Source: Phytopythium helicoides
Lineage: Eukaryota > Oomycota > Peronosporomycetes > Pythiales > Pythiaceae
NCBI GenBank assembly: GCA_024867545.1
Contig: JANFNE010000001.1
Location: forward strand, 1,116,001 to 1,180,000
Direction: 5' to 3'
Length of the DNA: 64,000 nucleotides
Part shown: positions 34,162-44,981 of the stretch, one piece after another
Numbering within the stretch: the first letter of the stretch is position 1
Layout of the letters: every line of letters begins with the position of its first letter
Made by a program: the position numbers and the translations under genes
Notes under the pieces: model-generated
What the model saw: the letters and a program-made list of their open reading frames with translations, nothing else
Database searches by the model: none
Told to the model about the DNA's origin: nothing

Positions 34162-34317
34162 GGGAATAGCTGGAGAGAAACCAATTCAACAGACGCGTCG
34201 CGAGTCTCAAGTGACGGATCCAGTTGCGGCGCACGCGTCGGTTCGGATTTGGCGATTCATCGTGTCAGTTTTCAAGTCTCGCGAAATGATTGAAGTGAAT
34301 CTTGGCTCTGCGCAGCT

Positions 34318-34762
34318 TCAGAGGTCAGCAGGGATTCCCCAGTTTCGAAGGATTGAAAAAATTAAGCCTCGAGACGCCAGTCTTAGCTGCCATCCCGCTC
34401 GTTGATAGCATACCAAACACTTCCCCACTCGTCAGTCTCCAGGTATTTACTACACTAGATCGAGGCTCGTTCTGCTGCAACGGTTTCATCGGCGAGTGCG
34501 ACTTGACAAACTCCCTGTGTATGTACCAAGAACTGTTTGATATTCCCCCTGCGGTATGCTTGCCTTCAAATCGAACAACTAAAATCCCAACTGCAGCGAT
34601 CCGCGATACCTTTGCCAAGTTCTGGTACATGGCATGTGCCGATCAAGCCAATAAACCAGGGGATCTGGAGACTGGACCGACAAGAGAGACGTCCGATGCA
34701 TGTGGTGGGATCATGTACCGCCAGTGAGCCGCCGCTTGGTGGCATTGATATGTTTTAGAGCA
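34318..34762 (+). pseudogene. Relic of a WLGC-domain gene (C-terminal LRR/Cys-rich part only)
   Basis: The segment reads FEGLKKLSLETPVLAAIPLV, DSIPNTSPLVSLQVF, FCCNGFIGECDLTNSLC and ETSDACGGIMYRQ, matching exon 5 of the four larger WLGC genes. It begins mid-exon, without any of the upstream membrane exons. The conserved Cys after YRQ is replaced by TGA, and a second stop follows 11 codons later (EPPLGGIDMF). A true relic is likely because the stop arises by substitution, not by an indel. It occupies the first position of the alternating WLGC/SDR array. Confidence 0.8.
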
Positions 34763-35058
34763 CATGTCAATGCCATCTTCACCTCTGAGATGAGCCTCCC
34801 GTGGTGGTATTGCACCTCTTGCAGCATGAAATATGCCTCCTTTGTCGCTTTCATGATTCAGCTTGTCCCGCGTGGCATGGTAGTGAGTGAGAACGAAGCT
34901 ACTTTACCCGTCGACTATGATGAGACCAGCATCGAGAAGATGCAACGCGTGATCATCGGAGTCACTTGGCGTGTGGCCTGCGATGGCACCAGCTGAACGA
35001 GAGCTCACTAGTCCTCATCACCTTCGTGTATCACTAGCCACGAGCATCGCATGGCCAT

Positions 35059-35073
35059 CTCACTCTTCAACTG
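35059..35073 (+). promoter_or_regulatory. Initiator-like element of SDR 1
   Basis: CTCACTCTTCAACTG lies about 30-40 bp upstream of ATG 35101 and resembles the oomycete initiator with a C at the first T of the TT pair, as in two WrbA copies. Confidence 0.35.
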
Positions 35074-35100
35074 ACCGACTGAGCTGCACAACGATCAGCG

Positions 35101-36090
35101 ATGGAAATCACCAAGCCTCAATCATGGGATGCCTCGCACTTGCCGCGACTGGACGGCAAGACGGCGGTCGTGACCGGCGCCAACTCGGGCATCGGCTATG
35201 AGACGGCTCTACACCTGGCACTACGAGGAGCCCACGTCGTCCTCGCGTGCCGCAGCCAAGAGCGGGGATACATCGCCGAGCATCGCATCCGCCACCAGCT
35301 CGAGGCCTCCAAGTTCGCTGGCACCGTCAAACTGCTGCTGGTCGATCTGAGTGAGCCATCCAGCGTCTCGGCCTTCGCCAGAGAGGTCCGCCGCCGGTTC
35401 ACCCACCTCGACATCCTTGTCAACAACGCCGGCATCTCGGTCGCGGGTCCGCCGAGCAACTCCAAGGGAGTCGAGAGTCACTTCGCCAGCAACTGCTTGG
35501 GCCACTTCCAGCTCACGTTCGAGCTCTTCGACCTGCTCGTCAAGTCCCCAAGCGCGAGAGTTGTGGGCGTGAGCAGCCTCGTCCACCGCACCGTCGACGC
35601 CTCCGTGGACGTATCGACGTTCGGCGACGGGCCGGGAGGCAGATGGGTGGACTACGCCCACTCGAAGCTCGCCGTGCTGCTGTTTACTCATGAGCTGCAG
35701 CGACGGCTCGAGGCGAGCAGCGTGCGGCACGTCGCGACAGTGGCCGCGCACCCGGGCGTGTGCCAGACACCGCTCTTCGACGAGTTCTGTGCCGCCAACC
35801 TCCCACCGTGGCTCCAGCCACTGCTGCTCTCGGCCTTCTGCGCGTGCCTGTTCCAAAGCCCTTACATGGGCTCTCTGCCCTCTCTGTACGCTGCGTGTGC
35901 TCCGGACGTGAATGGGGGCGAGTACTTCGGTCCCGACCGGTGGAGCGGTTGGGTCGGCCACCCCGTACGAGAGCAGCCGACCGCCGTGAGCCAGTCGAAC
36001 GAGAAGATGCAAAAGCTGTGGTCGCGGTGTGAGGAGCTGCTGGGGGTCCACTTCAATGTCGCGAAGGTGGCGAAAGGCGGAGAGAGCTAG
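35101..36090 (+). CDS. Short-chain dehydrogenase/reductase (retinol-dehydrogenase-like), copy 1
   Basis: A 329-residue, intronless classical SDR. N-terminal cofactor motif VVTGANSGIGYETALHLALR, Arg in ACRSQERG suggesting NADP(H), VNNAGIS, catalytic Ser in VVGVSSLVHR and the Tyr-x3-Lys motif in DYAHSKLAVLLF. The C-terminal AAHPGVCQTPLFDEF and FGPDRWSGWVGHPV resemble retinol dehydrogenase 11-14/WWOX-type SDRs. The substrate is unknown. A hydrophobic stretch (WLQPLLLSAFCACLFQSPYM) may lie on a membrane. It sits between the WLGC relic and the first complete WLGC gene, same strand as both. Confidence 0.88.
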   Translation: MEITKPQSWDASHLPRLDGKTAVVTGANSGIGYETALHLALRGAHVVLACRSQERGYIAEHRIRHQLEASKFAGTVKLLLVDLSEPSSVSAFAREVRRRFTHLDILVNNAGISVAGPPSNSKGVESHFASNCLGHFQLTFELFDLLVKSPSARVVGVSSLVHRTVDASVDVSTFGDGPGGRWVDYAHSKLAVLLFTHELQRRLEASSVRHVATVAAHPGVCQTPLFDEFCAANLPPWLQPLLLSAFCACLFQSPYMGSLPSLYAACAPDVNGGEYFGPDRWSGWVGHPVREQPTAVSQSNEKMQKLWSRCEELLGVHFNVAKVAKGGES

Positions 36091-36360
36091 GCAGGGGCTT
36101 CACGTGAGGGTGGGGAAGCTTCAACAGCTTCATGTTGAAGTGAGTGAAGATGTGCGTGTGCATGCTTTGATTTGATTGACTCGAACCTTGATAGTTTTGA
36201 AACTTGGCAATAACGTTGGCGAAACACTGAGTCTTTGGGTTAATAGTAGATGGGCCAGAGTTCAACTGTGTGGGTTCTCTCTTCCTGCTCCTGCTCTTCC
36301 GACCGCACGCTGACCAACGAGTCACTTCGAAAACAAAAAACTGCAATGACCATAGAGTTG

Positions 36361-36380
36361 TTTTTTTTTTTTTTTTTTTT
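36361..36380 (+). repeat. Poly-T run of 20
   Basis: An uninterrupted run of twenty T about 100 bp upstream of the WLGC gene A start. It could be the scar of a polyadenylated insertion on the minus strand or a promoter element. It is also a likely site of length error. Confidence 0.8.
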
Positions 36381-36481
36381 AGATCCAATTTCAGCTCAGT
36401 TCGCTGCATCCAGTTCTCACGTTTTGGTGTCAGAGGAGCATCTTCATACCGATTCGCAGCATCAAAACGCAATCGATAAAG

Positions 36482-38896
36482 ATGGCAGAGATTTCACCTC
36501 AGGATTCAGTCCCTCGTCAAACGTCGTACCCAGTCGCTGCTAACCTACTTGGTGTTGCATTCGTAGCAAGCATGTGCCTCGGTTGGACCGTGTGGCTCAT
36601 GCTGCTTACAGTTGCGCCAAATAGTACAGCGAACTGGCTGATGAATACCAAGTCCTTTGATGACGGTACTTTCTGGCGCTTCATTGAGCCTCCGCCGTCG
36701 ACGCTTTTTCTTGGGGTGTTTGGCCTCACCTGCGTCGTACTCGCATACTTGTTGATCATAATTCGAATTATTACAGTTGTTCGACATCAAGAGTTCACCC
36801 CTGGGAAGTTCCTTTTAAGCTTTCAATATCGACGAAGTAGAGTGACAAGGATCGCTGTCGTAGCACCATCGTATCAGAAATCACCCCAAAGCTCAGACTC
36901 TGCAATACATATTTTCAAGACGAATAAAAAACTCCATGCCGTGATGGTAAGTGCAAATCTGTTGCAAATAAATACTGCATCTCGTCAGTTTGCTGATCTC
37001 ACTGGATTGAAGAATATCGTTCTCAAATTTGCCGACCTCGGCTTCCAGCTCTATCTGCTTGTTGACATGATGGAAAAAGGCCTTCCAATCATCATCATTA
37101 GTTTATTCGCATTTGTAATCGCTATCAATGCACTTGCAGCGGCAGTGACGGTTGCAGGGCTCTCATCACATTTTGGGCTAGCCGAGCTACTCCTCGACAC
37201 AGTGTAGGTTTGCAAAGCTCATCACCCGGGATTATGATCTCCCCTATACATTCGCCAGCATGCGCTCACGACATTTTTGGGTATTGTTTCCACCACAGAT
37301 TTGACATCGTAGTGGCTGTTGGCATGCCCATAATTGTTCTCGTATACTGTATGACAACATTCCACTTCGACCGAAAACTACTAGTCATCAACCTGGAAGT
37401 ATTCCCACCTGGATGGTTTGAGCGTGGCGCAAGCGTTAACTCTGACCCAGTGCAACCAGAGATCATTCGCAGCTCACTCAATTCGCTACGAATTTTCTCT
37501 GTGATGAGTATGTTTGCGCGTGTCGGTACGAACTGTGCTCTATGCCGTCGATTCTATCAGCTGGCTGCTTTGATCAAGGACCCAGTGAAGCGAAGGCAGC
37601 GTATCTATCCCAAGCATCGACTGAGCGCCATAACTTTCCTGTTGATTTCAATAATTACCATTGTCTTTGTAGAAGAGAGCATCAGAACGTCATCTGCGGT
37701 GTGCCGTCCACATCCGGAGTGTGTGCAACATGCTTGGCGGTGGATCCTGTCAAGAAGTGACGACACGTCGACGCAGTGTCCATGTCTGAAGTTGATCGAT
37801 GAGCATCCCGCAGTCAAAACGTACGAAGAATGGATCAATCCACCGACAGTGTTCGAGAAAGTATCACAACTTGCGGCGTCGGGTGACCTTCAAATGCTGA
37901 GCTTGGTGAGCCGTCGGTTGTCAACATTGCCTGAAGAGCTACGTAGATGCAAAAATCTCCGCCATATGTACGTGCATTGGATACAATATCGTTATTGCAC
38001 GAACCCTGCACTTACAGACTTTGGAACGGCAGCTCTCTTGTTTACACTGACACAGAGAGACTACCGACGTGGGTGAAGGAGTTTACCAACCTTGAATATC
38101 TGTGAGATGCATGGACTTGTTAGAAGTTGCTGTGAATCGAACTAATTTATTCGTCTTGATTCAAAGCCATATCGAGGGGAAGTACAAGCACGACAAGCTC
38201 GTGGAGATGCCACACGACATGTTTGAAAACATGCCGTCACTCACGTTCCTACACCTCGCTGTCATCTCGGTGTCAAGTCTTCCACAAATGACGAGCCTCA
38301 AGAATCTGAAATACGCTGTTTTTGCACGACTTTTCGATTTACTTGAGCTTCCTGGCTTTGAAGGACTCCAAAGCCTCGAGACCATAGTACTGGCGGCTAT
38401 TCCACTTATCGACAGCATCCCCGACACCTCACCCCTTGTGAGCTTGAAGGTGTTTATAACGGTTGATCGAGGAGCTTTTTGCTGCAACGGCTTCCTCGGA
38501 GAGTGCGATTTGACAAACTCCTTGTGTAGAAGGCATGAGATCTGGGGAACTCCTCCTGCGGATTGTTTGCTTCCTGATCGAATAAGCAAGCTTCCGACTG
38601 ATGCGACTCGCGAGATATTTGCTACATTCTCTATGACGGCATGCTCCGATGAAGCTGCAAGGCCTGGAGAAATCGAGATTGCGCCGACAAGAGAGACTTC
38701 TGATCAGTGCGGTGGCATCATATACCGCCAGTGCGAACCACCTGAAGGAGGCATTGGCATGTGCTACAGCTACCACTTGATGGGGATCGCCTGTGGGCGG
38801 AACGCTCTGGCTCAAGTCATGCGTCGACGCCAGATTGCAGAGGATGTGGGCGATCGCTGTGATCCTGAGTACGAGGCATGGCTAGGCTGTCGTTAA
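36482..38896 (+). CDS. WLGC-domain multi-pass membrane protein with leucine-rich segment, gene A
   Basis: Five exons (36482-36946, 37013-37203, 37299-37967, 38033-38101, 38167-38896) with introns of 55-95 bp, all GT-AG and phase-consistent, give 707 residues. Exon 1 has two membrane spans (about residues 21-44 and 73-100), exon 2 one (about 179-204), exon 3 two (about 221-240 and 329-346) plus a Cys-containing segment (CRPHPECVQHAW). Exons 3-5 carry leucine-rich sequence (LSTLPEELRRCKNLRHM; LTFLHLAVISVSSLPQM). The C-terminus is a 12-Cys domain from FCCNGF to EAWLGCR, after which the family is named in oomycete annotation. Function is unknown; a surface receptor or channel-like role is inference only. 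Confidence 0.8.
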
Positions 38897-40210
38897 CACC
38901 TTGGTTCCCAACGTCGTATCTTACGACATAAGTACATGAACTGCAAGCGATAGTCTTTGCATGCATGCTTTGTTTCTCATTGGCATGGAGGGCCAGGAGC
39001 CCAGCAAGCAGCAGAGCGTCATAAGGACAGCCAAGGCGACACAAAGACGCTGCTGGATTCCTCGGTCGCGTAGAAGGCTTGCCGAGAGCTCATTGGTTGC
39101 GTGGTGGATGCCAACGCACGGGTTCGCAAGTCTTGCATCTTCGCTCTGCCGCTTGCGACCGTTCTTCCACGCAACAAAGTGTCGAGTCCTGGCTGCTCGC
39201 ATGAAGGATAGAGGCAGGAAGATGGAGTTCACCTGACTTTCAATTCATTTCGCAAGTGAAAAAGGAGGGATGTCACGAAAGTTTGAGGACTTCAACTTGC
39301 GCTCTCGGCATTCGACTCGCATGGTGCTTTTCCCCTCAGTCGTGAATTTGCAAGATGGAGTCCAAGCGGCCGCATTTCCCGGCTCACGACCCGGGGCCCC
39401 GCTCCAAACCTCCAGACCCTTCCAGGCCAGCCGCGGCATCTTTGGTGTGCGTTTTCAAGTCCGCGGCGTCGGTGATCGGCCACGAAGGAATTTGGCGTGC
39501 AACGAGCCAGTCGAGGTAGCCATGCAATTGGCTACGCGACGCGCACGCGTGCGGCAGCGGACGAGGAAGCGCTGGACGCAGGTCGTCCACGGCGTGCTCC
39601 TGACCAGCTGGAACGACTTTGTCAAGTACGCTGTGGGAGTATTGCTTCGCCTCTTCTGCGAGGTCGCGTGCACCACCATTGCGGGGACGTTGCCACCAAC
39701 AAGATCACCCACGTGCTGCGCATCCGGATCAAGGGATCTGGACCTCAGCAATGCTGAGAACGCGGTCTGGCGTACGCCATTGACTGCACGCGCGGCTCAA
39801 CGTGTTTTCCAACCATTCTTCCAACAATTTTCTTCAATCCTCAGCCCATCCGCTAGCATGTCGGGTTGGAGTTTCCAGCCACATGGCGTGCTGGTTTGGG
39901 TGGCTCCGACCTTGAGAGAGGGAGGGGACGACTCCTTCGGGAGCGCCGTTGACCGCCGGTTCTTCTCAGAGCAAAAAAGGAGAAGCCGGTAGTGCTCAGG
40001 AGTTGCTTGGCGCAGCACTGCTGCGCCTTCAGGGGCCAAGCACGGACGTTCGAGACGACGGGAACTAGGTAGTGCTTACATGTGCCTTCAGGCAGTAACT
40101 TCTAGTACAGGCATGATGCTGGTAGAGGTCTGGCAGCGTCACAAGTCACAGCCTGTCATGTAAACACGCCACGCATGTGTCACTCTCGGAGCTCCTCACC
40201 TTCCACCGCT
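38897..40210. other. Intergenic region, 1.3 kb
   Basis: Between WLGC gene A and SDR 2. No complete gene was recognised; a 240-codon open frame at 39270-39992 has mixed composition and no domain. A possible eroded transposon fragment is listed separately. Confidence 0.5.
39600..39760 (+). mobile_element. Possible eroded BED-finger (hAT-like) fragment
   Basis: Across two plus-strand frames one can read SWNDFVKYAVG, then HHHCGDVATNKITHVLRIRI, which resembles a BED zinc finger (W-x2-F ... C ... with a downstream His motif) as found at the start of hAT transposases. No catalytic region, terminal repeats or target-site duplication was seen. The assignment is tentative. Confidence 0.22.
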
Positions 40211-40226
40211 GCTCATTCCGACTCCG
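40211..40226 (+). promoter_or_regulatory. Initiator-like element of SDR 2
   Basis: GCTCATTCCGACTCCG starts with a perfect GCTCATTCC initiator half, 16 bp before the preferred ATG at 40243 and downstream of an alternative ATG at 40177. This favours 40243 as the start. Confidence 0.45.
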
Positions 40227-40242
40227 CTCAACCGTCGACAGC

Positions 40243-41220
40243 ATGGGGATCGGCAGCTCGCGCAACGCGTGGACAGCGGAGGACATGGCGCCGCAGAGCG
40301 GACGAGTGGCGATCGTCACAGGCGCCAACTGCGGCATCGGCTTTGAGACAGCGCTGCAGCTCGCCAGACACGGAGCCAGGGTGGTGCTGGCCTGCCACGA
40401 CGAGGCTCGAGGGTTGAGCGCCGAGAAGCAGATCCGTGACGCGCTGCAGGCCGAAGGCTCGACGCTGGCCAAGGAGGGAGGTGTCGAGTTCATGCTGCTG
40501 GACGTGGCGAACCCAGCGAGTGTGCAGGAGTTCGCGGCGGAGTTCAAGCAACGCATTGGACGCCTGGACCTGCTTATCAACAACGCTGGCGTGGCTGTTC
40601 CCCCTAAGCGCTCGACCCCGAACGGACTGGAGATGCACTTTGCGGTCAACTACCTCGGCCACTTCCAGTTGACGAGTTTGTTGATGGACCTGCTCCTCAA
40701 GTCCAAGGAGGCGCGAGTGGTCAACCTCAGCAGCATGCTGCACCGCTTTGGCTGGATGTTTCTCGACTTTTCCAACGTCGCTACCAAGAGCCCGCGACAC
40801 ATGGACGGATACTGCATTTCCAAGCTGTTGAACCTGCTATTCACCTACGAGCTGCATCGCCGTCTGACCACCCGCCGTGCTGAGAACGTGAAGATCGTTG
40901 CAGCGCATCCCGGCATCTGCAACACCGAGATCTTCAACAAGTACTATCGCAACAACTGGCCGTGGTTTCTGGCTGCGATTTGCATCTGGTTTCTTTCGTT
41001 GCTACCTCTTCAAACACCGAGGATGGGTGCACTTCCCACGCTTTACGCTGCGACGTCCGACAAGGTCTCCAGCGGAGATTTTTATGGTCCTGAAGGACTA
41101 CTCACGATCCGAGGTTATCCAGTGAAGGAGAAGTCGGATTCTGCGAGCCACTCGCAAGAAAATGCTACAAAGCTGTGGGCTCTCAGTGAAAGCGTCCTAA
41201 ACACCACATTTGATATTTGA
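40243..41220 (+). CDS. Short-chain dehydrogenase/reductase (retinol-dehydrogenase-like), copy 2
   Basis: A 325-residue intronless SDR. Motifs: IVTGANCGIGFETALQLARH (Cys in place of the usual Ser), LLINNAGVAVP, VVNLSSMLHRFGW, and GYCISKLLNLLFTYEL with the catalytic Tyr and Lys. The C-terminal AAHPGICNTEIFNKYY, hydrophobic FLAAICIWFLSLLPLQT and FYGPEGLLTIRGYP match SDR 3 most closely. The hydrophobic run suggests membrane contact. It follows WLGC gene A and precedes gene B on the same strand. Substrate unknown. Confidence 0.88.
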   Translation: MGIGSSRNAWTAEDMAPQSGRVAIVTGANCGIGFETALQLARHGARVVLACHDEARGLSAEKQIRDALQAEGSTLAKEGGVEFMLLDVANPASVQEFAAEFKQRIGRLDLLINNAGVAVPPKRSTPNGLEMHFAVNYLGHFQLTSLLMDLLLKSKEARVVNLSSMLHRFGWMFLDFSNVATKSPRHMDGYCISKLLNLLFTYELHRRLTTRRAENVKIVAAHPGICNTEIFNKYYRNNWPWFLAAICIWFLSLLPLQTPRMGALPTLYAATSDKVSSGDFYGPEGLLTIRGYPVKEKSDSASHSQENATKLWALSESVLNTTFDI

Positions 41221-41528
41221 TCTAGATAACTGGACAAAATAACACCTTCACTTTTGAGCGTTGAAGAACTCCAAAGTAGTTTACTCTGCAAACGTTCTTG
41301 ATACGCCAGAGCTGCAAGTTCGACGACAAACTGCACTGAATTCAAAAGATGACCATCGAGCACACATCTATCAAAATTTTACCGATCGAAATACCCGTCA
41401 GAAGTTTTGTCGTTTCATAGGTGATTCCTTTTATAGTTGTTGTTCTCCTCTTAGGTTGTGTTTGGTGATCTGTCAGAATTGCAACAGCATTGCTTATGTC
41501 TTTGAATGCATCAGGACATTGAGGCAGC

Positions 41529-43961
41529 ATGCGATTGAAAACATCAAGGATCTTCCTGTCTGCACCATCATCCCACCAATTCTCCTGGGCGGTTGATGGC
41601 AACCTCCTTGCAGTTGCCTTGGTGGCAACTGGGTGTCTTGGGTGGACTGGATGGATTATGCAACTCACGTTTGCTCCCAACGACACAATCAACTTGTTGA
41701 TGAATACCAAGGAGTTTGGCGAAGGCGCTTTCTGGCGATTTATCAGACCCGAATTGCCAGCATTGATTTTTGGACTCTTCGGTCTCAGCTGTGTAGCGTT
41801 CGCATACTTGTATATCATTGTTCGGATCGCGATATTTCGTCATCAAGAGTTTGCAACTTGTTCAAGTTCACCTTCGTTTCAAATATGTTGGAGCAGAAAG
41901 ATTGGCCCAACCATGGGTTTGAACGTAGAACCAACGAGCGCTGAGCTTCAGGCAGCGCTGTGCAAATCCTCAGAGAATGTACAAGAAGCCCCAACAATGC
42001 TGGTATGTGTGATACATGGAATAGTCCTTCTGATGCTGTTGTAGTTGCTAACTATCTTCGACTCCAGAGTGTGGTTCTCAAATCTTTCGATTTCGGGATC
42101 CAATTCTTTCTCTTGGTCGAAATGATGGAGAATGGTTTACCGATAGCGCTCATTATAGTATTTACACTAGTCGTTGCGATAAATGCGCTTGCAACAGCTA
42201 CAATTGTCGCTGGACATTTGAACAAAACGGGATTATCCGAACTATTCCTTGATGCAATGTAAGATTACTACTTGTGCACTAATTGATTTTAAATATCTCG
42301 TGAATCCTTTATCCATTCTAACATATTGATGCTCAGCTTTGACATCGTAGTGGCCGTTGGCATGCCCATAATTGTTCTCGTATACTGTATGACAACATTC
42401 CACTTCGACCGAAAACTGCTAGCCATCAACCTTGAAGTATTCCCACCAGGATGGTTTGAGCGTGGCGCAAGCGTTAACTCTGACCCAGTGCAACCAGAGA
42501 TCATTCGCAGCTCACTCAATTCGCTACGAATTTTCTCTGTGATGAGTATGTTTGCGCGTGTCGGTACGAACTGTGCTCTATGCCGTCGATTCTATCAGCT
42601 GGCTGCTTTGATCAAGGACCCAGTGAAGCGAAGGCAGCGTATCTATCCCAAGCATCGACTGAGCGCCATAACTTTCCTGTTGATTTCAATAATTACCATT
42701 GTCTTTGTAGAAGAGAGCATCAGAACGTCATCTGCGGTGTGCCGTCCACATCCAGAGTGTGTGCAACATGCTTGGCGGTGGATCCTGTCAAGAAGTGACG
42801 ACACGTCGACGCAGTGTCCATGTCTGAAGTTGATCGATGAGCATCCCGCAGTCAAAACGTACGAAGAATGGATCAATCCACCGACAGTGTTCGAGAAAGT
42901 ATCACAACTTGCGGCGTCGGGTGACCTTCAAATGCTGAGCTTGGTGAGCCGTCGGTTGTCAACATTGCCTGAAGAGCTACGTAGATGCAAAAATCTCCGC
43001 CATTTGTACGTATGTTTCACTAAATGCAAAGTTATTTCTTATAGGTGGCGCCCTCGCTGCAGATCTCCCTGGTCTGACCGGTTAAGTTGTATCAGATCGC
43101 TCGTTTACACTGACACAGAGCGGTTGCCGTTATGGACGAAAGAGCTCACAAAACTAGAGTATTTGTAAGTACAGTGCAGACTGTGGGGGATCGGTTATGA
43201 TTAAAGTGTATTCTGACAACACAACCAGGCACATCGAAGGTAAATACAAGCTGGACAAGTTGGTTGAAATGCCAGACGACTTGTTCAAAGACATGACATC
43301 GCTCACATTTCTTCACCTCGGTATACTCTCCTTGATAAGACTTCCACCGATGACGACTCTCAGGAATCTCAAATTCATCACACTTGCAGGGCTTTTCAGT
43401 CTTCAAGAGCTTCCGAGCTTCGAAGGTCTGTACAATCTTGAAACTGTTCAGTTGCCGATTATGCCAGTCGATAGCATACCCGACACATCCCCACTCGTAA
43501 GCTTAAAGACCTTTACAACATCTGATCGAGGCACTTTTTGCTGCAATGGCTTCGTTGGCGCGTGCAACTTGACACATCCGATGTGCGTGCGGCACTCATT
43601 GTGGGAGATTCCTCCCGCAGAATGCTTGCCACAAAACCGATCGACAAAGCTTCTAACAGCAGCTACCCGAGAGACATTCACGCGATTTCACACGACTATT
43701 TGTGCGGATCGGGTTCTCAAGCGTGGGGATATGGAAACAAGTCCAACAAGAGAGACGTCGAATGAGTGCGGAGGTGTCCAGTACCGACAGTGCACACCAC
43801 CGATGGGTGGTATTGGCATGTGCTATAGTGCTCGCCTGATGGGCATTGCGTGTGGGCAAAATCGTTTGCCACAGGAAATGCGAAGGCGACAGATCGCGGA
43901 AGGTGTTGGAGACCCTTGCGACTCACAGATTGAAGCGTGGCTTGGGTGTAAAGTAGACTAG
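41529..43961 (+). CDS. WLGC-domain multi-pass membrane protein with leucine-rich segment, gene B
   Basis: Five exons (41529-42002, 42068-42258, 42337-43005, 43096-43164, 43229-43961) give 711 residues. Exons 2, 3 and 4 have exactly the same lengths as in gene A (191, 669 and 69 bp), while introns differ in sequence. Exon 3 is nearly base-identical to gene A, although exons 1 and 5 are clearly diverged. The C-terminal Cys-rich domain keeps all 12 Cys and ends EAWLGCKVD. The frame is intact, so it is probably functional. Confidence 0.8.
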
Positions 43962-44012
43962 GAGATATTCTAACTGCTCGACAAAAATCCATGATCTGTA
44001 GAAGCCCTAGCA

Positions 44013-44981
44013 CTACACCTCAAACTTCGTATCCAGGACCTCCTCACTCAACTCCCACAGCTCCCGCGCGTACTCCGTCGAATGACTCGTGTTGGTTGAC
44101 TCCTCCTTGGCCGGAAACCCACGCAGTGTAAGAAACCCATTCGGACCGTAAAAGTCCCCGCCACGAACGGACTCGGCCGTCGCCGCAAACAAAGTCGGGA
44201 GCACTCCCATGTCGGGGTATTGCAGCGGCACGAAGGAGAACAGCCAGCTCATAAACCGACTCAGGAATCCGGGCATCCCAGCGGAGAACTTTTTGTTGAA
44301 GATCTCTGTGTGGCAGCCGCCCGGGTGCGCAGCGACCGAGATCACGTTGTCAACATCACTCGCTCGCAGTCGACGCTGGAGCTCGTAGGCAAACAACAAG
44401 TTGAGCAGTTTGGAGCGCGAGTAGACCCACTGGTCCGGGTTTTGCAGCCTCGCCATGGTATCGAAGTTGAGGAAGATCCACCCAAAGCGGTGCATGACGC
44501 TGCTCACACTGACGACCCTCGCAGCCGGCGAGCGACGCAGCAGGTGGAGCAGCAAGCTCGTGAGGTAGAAGTGTCCGAGGTGGTTGATGCCGAAGTGCAC
44601 CTCAAGCCCTCCGGCCGTGGTCTTCTGGGCGGGCGACGACACGCCCGCGTTGTTGACGAGCAGGTCGAGGCGGTCGAACTTGCTGGAGACCGAGGCCGCG
44701 AACTCCTTGACGCTCGCTGGCTCGCCGACGTCCACCTGCATGAACTCGACGCTCCCGCCCGCTCTCTCTCCCTCCAGCAGCGCGCGCAGCTCCTGCTCGG
44801 CCGCTCGGCCCCGCGACTCGCTCCGACACGCGAGCACCACATGCGCGCCGTGCCTCGCCAGCTCCAGCGCCGTCACGAAGCCGATGCCAGAGTTGGCGCC
44901 AGTTACCACCGCCAGCTTGCCCGCCTGCGATGGCATGTCGCTCGCGCGCCAGCCGTGGCCGCGTCCCCACCAGTTGCCCAT
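44013..44981 (-). CDS. Short-chain dehydrogenase/reductase (retinol-dehydrogenase-like), copy 3, inverted
   Basis: A 322-residue intronless SDR on the opposite strand from the rest of the array. Motifs: VVTGANSGIGFVTALELARH, ACRSESRGRAAEQE, LVNNAGVSSP, VVSVSSVMHRFGW and WVYSRSKLLNLLFAYEL. The C-terminal half resembles SDR 2 (AAHPGGCHTEIFNKKF; FYGPNGFLTLRGFPA). It is tail-to-tail with WLGC gene B, 51 bp apart. Substrate unknown. Confidence 0.88.
   Translation of the reverse strand: MGNWWGRGHGWRASDMPSQAGKLAVVTGANSGIGFVTALELARHGAHVVLACRSESRGRAAEQELRALLEGERAGGSVEFMQVDVGEPASVKEFAASVSSKFDRLDLLVNNAGVSSPAQKTTAGGLEVHFGINHLGHFYLTSLLLHLLRRSPAARVVSVSSVMHRFGWIFLNFDTMARLQNPDQWVYSRSKLLNLLFAYELQRRLRASDVDNVISVAAHPGGCHTEIFNKKFSAGMPGFLSRFMSWLFSFVPLQYPDMGVLPTLFAATAESVRGGDFYGPNGFLTLRGFPAKEESTNTSHSTEYARELWELSEEVLDTKFEV

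Noticed and set aside
35221..36051. A 276-codon minus-strand frame opposite SDR 1 (similar ones oppose SDR 2-4)
   Set aside because: Recurs as a shadow of SDR codon usage in each copy, with no domain.
39270..39992. A 240-codon open frame between WLGC-A and SDR 2
   Set aside because: Composition is mixed and it matches no family; only a weak BED-like fragment overlaps it in another frame.
40177..40242. Upstream ATG for SDR 2
   Set aside because: The added residues have no match in sister SDRs and an initiator-like sequence lies downstream of this ATG.
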